Assembly: GCA_019192545.1 (NCBI GenBank)
Contig: JAHCMI010000070.1
Span: 1-50,871 of the forward strand
Direction: 5' to 3'
From: Rivularia sp. MS3
GTDB lineage: Bacteria; Cyanobacteriota; Cyanobacteriia; Cyanobacteriales; Nostocaceae
DNA: 50,871 bases
The translations under genes were made by a program, and so were the position numbers. A model generated the notes under the pieces. That model saw only the letters and a list, made by a program, of their open reading frames with translations, ran no database searches and was not told the origin of the DNA. Numbering within the stretch: the first letter of the stretch is position 1; every line of letters starts with the position of its first letter. Of the stretch, positions 15,482 through 24,700 are shown in pieces.

Positions 15482-16510
15482 ATGTCTAGTAATAATACTC
15501 AAACATCCGAGGGGATTTCTGTTAGTCAGGAGGGGGGTGCGATTCGTTCTATAAGTGATGTTGCGGTTTCGTTGGAGGTCGGTAACGATTTTTTGGCGGA
15601 GTTGCAGCAGAAGGCTTCCACTACGCAGCGGGGATATGTGGGAAATATCCGCTTGTTTTTTGAATATTTTTTAAATAGGAAGCCGACAAGCTCTGATGTG
15701 GAGGAGTTTTGGGGGTTGGATGGGGAGGTGGCTAATTCTTTGATTCTCAAGTTTAAGAATCATTTGGTGGATTCTGGGAGGAAGGCTGCGACGGTTAACC
15801 GTTATTTGGCGGCGATTAAGTTTTTAATTAAGGTGGGACGGAATTTGAAGCGGTGTCGGTATTTTTTTGACAAGGACCGCATTGAGTCGTTGAAGGTGAC
15901 GAAGTACCGGGATACGCGGGGTGTGAAGGTGGATGAGTACAATAAGGTTTTTGATGTATTGGATACGACGGTGGAGAAGGGGAAGCGGGATTATGCTTTG
16001 TTTTTGTTGCTTTGGGCGAATGTTCTGCGTAGGGGGGAGGTAGCGAAGTTAAAGGTGGGTGATTTTGATTACCATGAGTATACGTTAACTGTTTATGGTA
16101 AGGGTCAAGGAAATGATTTAACGTCGGTTGATTTAAACCCGATTGTGGCGGAGGCGATTAGTGATTGGTTGGGTTGTCGGATGAATTTAAAGCCCAGCGA
16201 CCCGTTGTTTATTGCTTTGGATTTTTATAATTATGGCAATCAGTTGACGGGGGACGGGATATATGCAATTGTGCGGCGGACTTGTGAGAGGGCTGGGATT
16301 AAGAAGCGGATGACTCCCCACAAGATAAGGCATTCTGGGATTACTGATGCTCTGGATTTGGCGGAGGGTGATTACCGCAAGGTGCAGCATTTAAGTCGTC
16401 ATGCTGACCCCAGGACGATTTTGGTTTATGAGGATAATAAAAATCAGTATCAGTTGGAGTTGACGAATAAGTTGGCGGAACGGGTGGGGAAGAAGCGGAA
16501 GGGTCGGTGA
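15482..16510 (+). CDS. Tyrosine recombinase (XerC/D or integrase type)
   Basis: The 342-aa protein has an N-terminal SAM-like core-binding domain (about 45-140) and a catalytic domain with the full active-site set: Arg183 in VLRRGE, Lys207 in VYGKGQ, His280/Arg283 in HKIRHSG, His307 in LSRHADPRT and nucleophile Tyr316 in ILVYEDN. It joins or resolves DNA at specific sites, either plasmid dimer resolution or element integration. The coding strand is notably rich in G and T (runs such as GGAGGAGTTTTGGGGG), unlike its AT-rich, A-rich neighbours, which hints at separate acquisition. ATG 15482 is used, although no good ribosome site precedes it. Confidence 0.9.
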   Translation: MSSNNTQTSEGISVSQEGGAIRSISDVAVSLEVGNDFLAELQQKASTTQRGYVGNIRLFFEYFLNRKPTSSDVEEFWGLDGEVANSLILKFKNHLVDSGRKAATVNRYLAAIKFLIKVGRNLKRCRYFFDKDRIESLKVTKYRDTRGVKVDEYNKVFDVLDTTVEKGKRDYALFLLLWANVLRRGEVAKLKVGDFDYHEYTLTVYGKGQGNDLTSVDLNPIVAEAISDWLGCRMNLKPSDPLFIALDFYNYGNQLTGDGIYAIVRRTCERAGIKKRMTPHKIRHSGITDALDLAEGDYRKVQHLSRHADPRTILVYEDNKNQYQLELTNKLAERVGKKRKGR

Positions 16511-16645
16511 AAATTACGCCGATATGCAGGTATGTCATGTAATCAAAATACTACCAACTTTATCTCCATTCATCGTCATCCGTGCTATAAATTCATCTCC
16601 AGAGTACCGCTACATCGCAGACAAGTAATCAAATATCCTACCGAC

Positions 16646-17320
16646 CTACTTGTCATCTCCGCTCGATGCCATGACAGGTATATTTTGGGTTGTATCTAGG
16701 CTGAGGGGTTGTTGTAGGTGGAGGATATGTTCGCTACCTTTAGGAATACGAGATGCAAGCATGGAACGTGGACTTAAAAATCCGACTATTGCACCTACTC
16801 CTTGGATTAAAAGATTATTTCTCGTCAGACTGCGGCTTTGTGTACTGCCAGTCAAATTGTTATATACGGGAGAAAAGCGAGAAACGGAAGCGCTATATGT
16901 CATCGCTTGTTCCATGCGACTTTTCTTAGTAATCTTGTTCGCAGGGATTTTGTTGCTACTAGCCGCACGAAATGGGTATGATTTTCCATTCATGATTAAT
17001 GAGGAAGCAATAATCATCGTACCTTTTTCTGCGGGGACTAATACAGCTTCTACTCGACTGTTGGCTGGTATTACGACTTTTCCGACGTTGTTGTAAACTG
17101 GTTCTACGGTACGCAAAACTACAGGTAGTTGCTTTTTTCCTCCTGCATCGAATTCAACATCTGAAGGGAATGTAACTATTATTGCTTCTATAAAAGTGTT
17201 TCTAGGAGAGGGTTGTTCGGTAATTGTTTGAATATTAGTCTCTTTAGCTAGAACTGGTAAAGAGATGGGGGCTAAGACAAACAAGCTTAAGGTAAAGTTT
17301 AAAAAAAATCGTTTGTTCAT
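16646..17320 (-). CDS. Exported protein, weakly VirB10/TrbI-like
   Basis: This 224-aa protein starts with a clear signal peptide (MNKRFFLNFTLSLFVLAPIS, cleavage after VLAKE or nearby). The mature part contains VEPVYNNVGKVVIPANSRVE and later SLIMNGKSYPFRAASS. This resembles the VirB10/TrbI pattern in which a gene product built of beta strands has I-P-x-x-(S/T)-R-(V/L) followed by a G-x-x-Y/F segment. A Gly-rich hydrophobic part (LLIQGVGAIVGFL) follows. A periplasmic or outer-envelope location is well supported; membership of VirB10 is a weak inference. Downstream (minus strand) is the recombinase end; upstream lie two cell-wall enzymes on the same strand. Confidence 0.5.
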   Translation of the reverse strand: MNKRFFLNFTLSLFVLAPISLPVLAKETNIQTITEQPSPRNTFIEAIIVTFPSDVEFDAGGKKQLPVVLRTVEPVYNNVGKVVIPANSRVEAVLVPAEKGTMIIASSLIMNGKSYPFRAASSNKIPANKITKKSRMEQAMTYSASVSRFSPVYNNLTGSTQSRSLTRNNLLIQGVGAIVGFLSPRSMLASRIPKGSEHILHLQQPLSLDTTQNIPVMASSGDDK

Positions 17321-17631
17321 GACTATTTATCTGGTGATGAAAAATTTCACCAAATTCATTATTATTGATGCTTTCAATGGGGCACAAATTAAATTATTTC
17401 TGGGCTTTAATTACTAAAAATGCTGTTGTTCGTAGTTAAAATCTTTTGCTCATCAGAAGAGATGATACTGTTGGCTGGCTCTTTGTGTTGGTAGATACAC
17501 CGAAGGTATGGTTAGTTCTTCAGTTGGGTAGGAGGTGAGATTTGAAAGTCATTTATCTGGACGCGATATTAAATGACTCTCGTTAAGAATGATACTTTAT
17601 CTCACCTCCACGGGTATCAAGCCTTGTTTGA
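17321..17631. other. Intergenic region with a nested hairpin
   Basis: The 311 bases between the exported-protein gene and the amidase gene contain no frame I can support. The only strong structure is the nested inverted repeat at 17531-17609. The remainder should contain the promoter of the exported protein; no clear boxes were found. Confidence 0.45.
17531..17609. terminator. Nested hairpin downstream of the amidase gene
   Basis: GGAGGTGAGAT (17531-17541) pairs perfectly with ATCTCACCTCC (17599-17609), and inside it AGTCATTTA (17547-17555) pairs with TAAATGACT (17570-17578). The resulting 79-nt structure lies just after the stop of the minus-strand amidase gene and before the next minus-strand gene. 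Terminator or processing signal is likely; a small palindromic mobile element is possible. Confidence 0.55.
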
Positions 17632-18690
17632 TTATGATGTTTGACGAAGCCATTTGAGAATTGCTCTAGCAATAGCTTCTCCTCCACGAGTACTCCAATC
17701 TTTAGTGTTGGAAACTTCTACGTCGATAAAATACAATTCTGCTAGTACCGATACTCTGACATTTGTATCCTCAGCACCACTCAAGACACCTAAGTTTTGA
17801 CGGGGATTTCTACCATTTGCAATACGGTCGCTAATTCCAAGTTCTTTGGCAATTTCTGCACTCATCAGGGATGATAGCTCTAAATCTTCGGCATCTCCTT
17901 TGGTGTGGTGTACGAGGACTTCTGCTCCTTGAGCCTCACGATTAAAACTGTTATGGTGGATGGAACAAAAGACATCGTAATTAGCAGCAGTTTTACCTAT
18001 ATCGTAAAGACCACTATTGTTAACTCCACCAAAATCTGTAATTACACAAGGTACTCCCGCTTCATCAAGTACGTTTTTAGCAGAAGAAGCAGCTATCTGA
18101 TTCAAATCATGTTCGCGCACACCATTAAATCCAACTGCCCCTGGTTCCCATGTTTTTGGATTCTTGCCATGTCCCACTTCGAGCATCACACCTTTTTTCT
18201 TCCAGATTGGTTTTTCTATAGGTGAAGAATCGGCCTTTTCTAAAAGTTTCCGAGCATCTGGAATCAGTTTCAAAACTTTGTTGATATATTTTTCTTTTCT
18301 GACTATATCAGCTTGTGTTCCGTCAAAAGGTCCGTCGATATAACCTGCGAAAGCAATAAAACGAATGAAGTCTTCAGGGGTTGCACTATTATTACGCCAA
18401 CCTGAATAGACTGGTCTATCAATAAAAATCCAATAACCTTTAATTGCCGAAGCCAATGTTGCAAAGTTGCAATAAATATCTATTCCGTCATGAGCTTCAT
18501 ATTTAACTGGTAAAGCAGTGTGAATTTCCTGACGATACTTCATTCCGAATGGGTTAGCGTGTAACTTGAATAATTTTGACTTACCCCAACCTGATTCCAA
18601 GATAGCTTGAGCTAGTTGAGCCACCTTTAGATGCTCAAACTCTATATTTGTTCTTGCTAAAACTTGTACGAAATCATTCCAATTAAACAT
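17632..18690 (-). CDS. Two-domain peptidoglycan hydrolase (glucosaminidase + amidase)
   Basis: In this 352-aa protein, residues about 5-150 form a GH73/FlgJ-like N-acetylglucosaminidase: QAILESGWGKSKL (probable catalytic Glu32), NPFGMKYR, and later YIDGPFDGTQADI. Residues about 165-352 form an N-acetylmuramoyl-L-alanine amidase (Amidase_3) with the zinc and catalytic set EVGHGKN (His174), REHDLN (Glu193), SIHHNS (His245) and LAELYFI (Glu318). It would cut both glycan and peptide-linkage bonds of the cell wall. No signal peptide is evident, as for phage endolysins or conjugation-associated hydrolases that depend on another route. A neighbouring wall-binding protein supports a shared envelope role. 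Confidence 0.85.
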   Translation of the reverse strand: MFNWNDFVQVLARTNIEFEHLKVAQLAQAILESGWGKSKLFKLHANPFGMKYRQEIHTALPVKYEAHDGIDIYCNFATLASAIKGYWIFIDRPVYSGWRNNSATPEDFIRFIAFAGYIDGPFDGTQADIVRKEKYINKVLKLIPDARKLLEKADSSPIEKPIWKKKGVMLEVGHGKNPKTWEPGAVGFNGVREHDLNQIAASSAKNVLDEAGVPCVITDFGGVNNSGLYDIGKTAANYDVFCSIHHNSFNREAQGAEVLVHHTKGDAEDLELSSLMSAEIAKELGISDRIANGRNPRQNLGVLSGAEDTNVRVSVLAELYFIDVEVSNTKDWSTRGGEAIARAILKWLRQTS

Positions 18691-18775
18691 TTGATATTCC
18701 TCAATAAAGTAACAAAATTAATCAAAAAATAAACCGGGTTGCGATTACCCCAATAACCTAAAATTTCCCATTGTA

Positions 18776-18817
18776 GAGACGTTATATATAACGTCTCCAC
18801 GTATATAACGTCTCCAC
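18776..18817. repeat. 22-bp palindrome plus 17-bp-period direct repeat
   Basis: GAGACGTTATATATAACGTCTC (18776-18797) is a perfect 22-bp palindrome, written here as two halves GAGACGTTATA and TATAACGTCTC. TATATAACGTCTCCAC then occurs twice, at 18785-18800 and 18802-18817. It lies in the gap between the two wall-active genes. Similar GAGACGT repeats are scattered through cyanobacterial genomes, so it may be a dispersed repeat rather than a dedicated operator. Confidence 0.7.
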
Positions 18818-18841
18818 CGAATTTCGGGAAAAATAAACTAC

Positions 18842-19756
18842 TTAAGCAGAGAACTGTTTGAGTAAATCATCACCCGCAATGATAGTCGTCATAAACTTAT
18901 ACTTGCGGTTGCTTTGATAGCGCCAATCTTGCTTAATCAGTCTCATGAATTCACGATGACCTTTACGGGTACGTCCTACCAAACAGCCAGCACTAGCATA
19001 TTTGATATTGTTACGAGGATAGTCTAATCCGTGGTGCTGATTGATTGCAAAACAACCCGTATCTAACTTGTCACCTGTACGAATCATGTCTTGATTTAAA
19101 TCTCTATGAACGGTAATATCAGATACCTGAATCAGAGCTTCATGAGGTTCGGCTTCACCGTGAGTTCCTACCCACCATGCTTTGTATTGTCCAAATTTAA
19201 TTCTGGCTGCACCCTTGGGATTCATGGGATTATAGGTGTAGTGATAACCTGGTTCGGTTGTTGCTTCCCAAATGCCGATAATTTTGGGAGTTCTACCAAC
19301 AATTTGGATAACTAGTCTTAAGTCGTTGAAGCTGTTGGGTTTGTCGGAATTAAGAGTTCCGTTTGGGTTCATCCCTTCAATATAGATGATGTTGTATTCA
19401 TCTGTTTTTCTATCGACGTGATAGTCTTTTGCCAGCATATATTTGACAATACGACTAGCCAAATCATTACTTAAGTTTAGTTCTCCTTGTAGTAAAACAG
19501 AAGATACATCAGGGTGTGTTTCAATTAACTTTTTCGCAGTATCTGGTCCCAAAAATCCCGATTCATTACACTTGATCAATTCTTGAAATTCTCGAAGTGC
19601 TGATGCAGAAATCGGACCAAATTTACCATCTGCTGGAGGTGCAAGAAGCTTGTGCCAAATCAAAATTTCTTGAATATGTTTGGCTAATTCTTTATCAGCT
19701 GCTACCGCTTCTAAACCGTATTCCAATTTTTGATTGTAGAATTCTTGTAGTTTCAT
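18842..19756 (-). CDS. Peptidoglycan-binding protein with L,D-transpeptidase-like Cys motif
   Basis: This 304-aa protein has a PG_binding_1-type segment at about 40-90 (DGKFGPISASALREFQELI, then GFLGPDTAKKLIE). The C-terminal half has VHRDLNQDM, then INQHHG and YASAGCLVGRTRKGH, a pattern with His and SxGC reminiscent of YkuD-type catalytic sites, although the family assignment is not secure. No signal peptide is visible. It is encoded upstream of the glucosaminidase/amidase on the same strand and may act with it on the wall, as a lysin accessory or as a toxin-like hydrolase. The start is taken at ATG with no good alternative. Confidence 0.6.
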   Translation of the reverse strand: MKLQEFYNQKLEYGLEAVAADKELAKHIQEILIWHKLLAPPADGKFGPISASALREFQELIKCNESGFLGPDTAKKLIETHPDVSSVLLQGELNLSNDLASRIVKYMLAKDYHVDRKTDEYNIIYIEGMNPNGTLNSDKPNSFNDLRLVIQIVGRTPKIIGIWEATTEPGYHYTYNPMNPKGAARIKFGQYKAWWVGTHGEAEPHEALIQVSDITVHRDLNQDMIRTGDKLDTGCFAINQHHGLDYPRNNIKYASAGCLVGRTRKGHREFMRLIKQDWRYQSNRKYKFMTTIIAGDDLLKQFSA

Positions 19757-19862
19757 TTTTTTTAGCTTGATTAAGTTAACAAAAATGTGAGAGTTAAAAT
19801 AGCTTTCCCCGTTGTTATTATTTGATATGGGATAATTTCAACAGAGAAAATCTATTTAATTT

Positions 19863-20015
19863 TTATGTGTTAGCTTTCGCTTCTAGTTCTTGTCTTCCTG
19901 CTGCTGCAATAGCTTCGAGAAGTTCGCACATAGCTTCTAAATCATCTACTTGTCCGTCAACTAAATCAAAAGCGATTAACATTAATTCTCTACGAAGTTT
20001 GCGAGATATTTTCAT
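19863..20015 (-). CDS. Small acidic helical protein
   Basis: A 50-aa frame (MKISRKLRRELMLIAFDLVD, then GQVDDLEAMCELLEAIAAAG) starts with ATG preceded by GGAG at eight-base spacing. It is entirely helical, with a basic first turn and acidic body, and has no recognised family. It is upstream of and on the same strand as the two wall-active genes, so it could be a small regulator or partner of them; the wall-binding gene starts about 100 bases downstream. Confidence 0.55.
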   Translation of the reverse strand: MKISRKLRRELMLIAFDLVDGQVDDLEAMCELLEAIAAAGRQELEAKANT

Positions 20016-20306
20016 GATTGATACTCCATTAGGATAAGAAAATATATTTTTGTCAGCAATTAACTTGATAAGAACATGATGTATAAAAGTGAATCATGTT
20101 TCTTTAACTTGCTGACATTTTTATGATGATTTATATTTCAAGAATTAACTAGATACAGTTCTATCTCAGTTTTTTAATTGATAAAAACAGTTTAGGAAAT
20201 GATGCTGATTCAGTACTGAGCAAATACTGAGCAAATAGTGGTATGAAGCACAACTGAATTTAGAGTTATAATTTTTTAAAAGTTATTTAAATTAGGGAAG
20301 TATACA

Positions 20307-21599
20307 GTGCTTACTCTGAAAGCTTCTCCGAAAGGACTAGCAAAAATCAAGAAGGCTAGAGAGAAAAAAGGATGGGCAATTGAAAATCCCCAATGGCTTG
20401 TGGCTGCAAGTATACTATTGGAACCAAAGAAGGAATGGGAAAAGTTCGGTTATTATGCTGATGGAGCGTCTCTTGCAACTTTTAAACGGTTTTTGCAAGG
20501 AAAAGAATATATAAAATTAGACGCTTTCAAAGCTTTTTGTCAGGTATTAGGATTAGATTGGGAAGAAGTTACGGAATCAGAAATTGAAAATAATCAGTTT
20601 TTACCTTTTTATGTAACGCGAGAACCTTACGAATCCCAATGTTATGAGGAGATTAAAAAACCTGGAGCTTTAATACGTATCAAAGCACCTGAGCAGATGG
20701 GTAAAACCTTGTTGCTGGAAAGAATTCTTGATAACGCAAGACAAGAAGGTTATCAAGCAAAGAAATTAGATTTTCAGCAAGCAGATAGTCAAGTATTGAG
20801 CGATTATCAAGAATTTTTACAATGGTTTTGCGTTAATTTGACCAATATATTTGACTTAGAAGACCGTTTAGATGAGCATTGGAAAACTCGATGTGGAATT
20901 AACGTAAACTGTACTCGTTACTTTGATAAATATATACTGACAGAAATTCAAAATCCCCTAGTGCTGGCATTAGATAATTTAGATGTGGTATTTGAGCAAC
21001 CAGCAATATTTACGGATTTTTGTCGTTTATTAAGAGCTTGGAACGACCAAAGTAAGCAAAGTGACCGTATTGGTGAACTTTGGAAAAAGATGCGGTTGGT
21101 ACTTGTGCATTCTACGGAAGTATATGGTGGGATGGATATTAACTCTTCTCCCCTAGCTGGCGTAGGTTTGCCCATTGACCTTGTGGAATTTACCCCAGAA
21201 CAAGTACTTTATTTAGCACAGCAATACGGACTAAATTTGGATGCATCTGCTGTTGAAGATTTAACAGCCATGCTGGGAGGGCATCCGGCTTTAATATGTA
21301 GGGTTTTTGATTGTATTAAACGTCAAAATCTAACTTTGGAAAAACTTTTAGTAACGGCTCCTACAGATGGGGGAATATTTCAAAATCATTTAGGAAAATA
21401 TTTGCAGACTTTAAGAAAATATCCAGAACTTGCAGATGCATTGTTGACAAGCGTAAACTCATCACAACCTGTAGATATAGCTTCAGAACTAGCATTTAAG
21501 TTACACAAAATGGGATTGGTAAAACTAAAAGGAAATTGCGTCACACCACGCTGTAATTTATATCGTCAGTATTTTAGTTCTCGTTTACCTTTATCCTAA
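20307..21599 (+). CDS. AAA_35-like ATPase with N-terminal HTH-like domain
   Basis: This 430-aa protein starts at GTG. Residues 1-90 (SPKGLAKIKKAREKKGW, then ATFKRFLQGKEYI and LGLDWEEV) match the helical N-terminal domain that begins many cyanobacterial NTPase signalling proteins. An AAA-like NTPase follows: a P-loop variant APEQMGKT (127-134), Walker B LVLALDNLD (218-226), and the C-terminal winged-helix-like part (FTPEQVLYLAQQYGL, then LGGHPALIC). The P-loop has Gln-Met where Gly-x-Gly is usual, a known tolerance of this family. It lies just upstream of a larger protein with the same type of ATPase plus WD40 repeats. A sensor/signalling role is inferred. Confidence 0.75.
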   Translation: MLTLKASPKGLAKIKKAREKKGWAIENPQWLVAASILLEPKKEWEKFGYYADGASLATFKRFLQGKEYIKLDAFKAFCQVLGLDWEEVTESEIENNQFLPFYVTREPYESQCYEEIKKPGALIRIKAPEQMGKTLLLERILDNARQEGYQAKKLDFQQADSQVLSDYQEFLQWFCVNLTNIFDLEDRLDEHWKTRCGINVNCTRYFDKYILTEIQNPLVLALDNLDVVFEQPAIFTDFCRLLRAWNDQSKQSDRIGELWKKMRLVLVHSTEVYGGMDINSSPLAGVGLPIDLVEFTPEQVLYLAQQYGLNLDASAVEDLTAMLGGHPALICRVFDCIKRQNLTLEKLLVTAPTDGGIFQNHLGKYLQTLRKYPELADALLTSVNSSQPVDIASELAFKLHKMGLVKLKGNCVTPRCNLYRQYFSSRLPLS

Positions 21600-21784
21600 A
21601 GCATTTACTTTTTTTGGTATTGCACAGTTAAATTATGAATTTGTTTTTTGATATGGAGGATGCCCCCTAAGTTTCCATATTCAGAGGATTTTTATTAGTT
21701 TTTTTCCCTCAGAATTGGGGAAATTCCGCATTACTAGTAATCTGCAACAACTTTTATCTTCACTACAATAGAGAAATTTTAGAT

Positions 21785-24700
21785 ATGACTTACGAATATA
21801 GATTTTCGGGGACTTTACCAGAAGATTCCTCTACTTATATTAAAAGAGCAGCAGACGATAATCTTTATAAAAGTCTCAAAGCTGGAAAATTTTGTTATGT
21901 TTTGAATTCACGTCAGACTGGTAAATCAAGTTTGCGCGTACAGACAATGCGTAGACTACAAAAAGATGGAATAATTTGTGTCAGCATAGACCTTTCAATG
22001 TTTGATACTTATTGTTCTTCACCAGAACAATGGTATGCAGATATAATTGATACCTTAGTACAGAGAGCTGATTTGGATTTTGATTTGGATGCTTGGTGGG
22101 ACGAGCAAAAAAATATTTCTCCTATCAGATTATTTAGCAAGTTTATTGAAAAAGTATTGCTACAACAAATACATCAAAAGATTGTCATTTTTATCGATGA
22201 AATTGATAGCATTCTAAGTTTAAAATTTCCCTGCGATGATTTTTTCGCTTTTATTCGTGGCTGCTATAACCTACGTGCAGATAATCCTATTTACAATCGT
22301 CTCACATTTTGCTTGCTGGGAGTCGCAACACCCAGAGATTTGATTGCTGATATAAAACGTACACCATTTAATATTGGTCAAGCAATTGAATTGACTCCTT
22401 TTAGTTTAGAAGAAGTTACTTCTTCATCTTTAATTAAAGGATTGTTAGGAAAAGTAGAGAATCCAAAAGCAGTATTAGAAGAAATATGGTACTGGACAAA
22501 TGGTCAACCATTTATAACACAAAAACTATGCAATTTAATTGTCAATCATCTTTCTGATAATAGTGAAATTTTAGAAGAAGATAAAGTGAGTCAAATTATC
22601 CATAATCAAATTATTGATAATTGGGAATATCAAGACGAGCCACAACATTTAAAGACAATTCGAGACAGAATTTTGAACAATGATTGCTCTGCTAGTAGAT
22701 TACTAGGAATTTATCAAGGTATTTTACAAAATGGTGAAATTGCAAGAAATAGAAGTTCCGAACAAGTCGAATTGTGTTTATCGGGATTAGTTATTAAATG
22801 TAATGGTAGTTTGAAAATTTATAACCGCATTTATAAATCTATTTTTAATTTGAGTTGGGTTGATAAACAATTAGCCAGTTTAAGACCTTACTCAGAATCT
22901 TTTAACAGATGGTTAACATCAGGCTATAAAGATGAATCCCGCTTATTAAGAGGACAAGCACTAGAAGATGCTTTGAATTGGTCAAAAAATAAAAATCTCA
23001 GCATTATTGATTATAAGTTTTTAGCTGAAAGTCAGGAATACGAAAATAAAGAATTTAAAGAAGCTGGAAAAAAAGGTAAAAAACTTTTACAACAAGCAAA
23101 GAAACAAGCTAATAGACAAATTAAATTTGGAGCTTTGATTTCAGTGTTACTCATCATAGCTTCTGTATTTTTTACTCATTCTTTAAGACAAGATAGAAAA
23201 AGACTTCTTGCTATCAATGATATACAATCATCAGCTAATACTGCTTTACGGTTGTTTGATTTTCAGCAAATAGAAGCTTTAAGTGATGCTATACGAATTG
23301 CAGATAAATCACAAAAAAGAGTAAAAGATACTTCTTCTGAAAATTATCTGAATAGCAGTACTATCTCAACTTTAAACTACATATTAGATAATATTAAGGA
23401 ACGCAATCAATTAAAGCATCAAGACAATAACGAACAGGTAACAAGTGTAAATATTAGTCCTAATCGTAAATATATTGTCACTGCTTCTACTGATAATACT
23501 GCTAAGATATGGAACTTATCCGGTAATGAAATTGCTACACTCGAACATGAGCAGAAAGTAAATAAAGCTAGCTTTAGTCCTAATAGTGAATACGTTGTCA
23601 CTGCTTCTGTTGATGGAACTGCAAAAATATGGGATTTATATGGTCATGAAATCGCTACACTTCAACACGATAAAGATTATAACGTAAGCAGAGCTATTTT
23701 TAGTCCTGATAGTCAACGTATCATTACTCTCTCCTATAAGGGGGAATACGACTATGAAGCAACTTATAAAATTACTTTCTGGAACTCACAGAACTATGAA
23801 AAAATTTCATCACTTGAATTTCAACAAAATAAAGACAGAAAATTCAAGGTTATTGATGCCGTGTTTACTCCTCAAAAAAGATTAGTAATTGTCACGGCTT
23901 CAGAAAAAGGTATTGTGCAACTATTAGATGAGCAAGGAAAGTTAATTCAAGAATTAATTGGTCATGAAAAAGGTGTTATAAATATTGCTTTTAGTCCTGA
24001 TAGTCCTGATGGTCAGTTAATTGCAACTGCTTCAATTGATAATACTGTTCGCTTATGGAAGTGGGAACCAAATGACAAGTTAAACGACAAAGAAAATAAT
24101 TTGATTCAAGTATTAAAAGGACACACTGGTTACGTTAATGATGTTTCATTTAGTAGCGATGGTCAGTTAATTGCAACTACTTCAAATGACAATACTATTC
24201 GTTTATGGAAGAAGGATGATAATCAAACACTATATGCTAGTGAAGAAGTATTAAGAGGACATAAAACATGGGTATATGGTGTTGTTTTTGCACCTGATGA
24301 TAAACAGATTTTAACTGCATCTGCTGACAACACTGCAAGAATATGGGAATTATCTTCCGAAAAGAAGGCAAATATCTTACAAGAAACTGATATCCAAAGC
24401 AAAGTATTTACCGTTGCTTTTAGTCCTGATAAAAAATTAATAGCTACTGGTTCCGCTGATGGTAAAGTCCGCTTGTGGAATAATCAAAATGGCAAGTGGA
24501 TTAAGTATAGGGAGTGGAAAGTAGAAGAATATTCAGTTTACAGCGTTATTTTTAGTCCGGATGGAAAGCAAATAGCAACTGGCTCTCGTGATGGCAAAGT
24601 CCGTTTATGGAATTTAGAAGGTGAGCTTATTAAAGTGTTGCATGGACATGAAGAATGGGAATCTGTCGAGAGCGTAGCTTTTAGTCCTGATGGTAAACAA

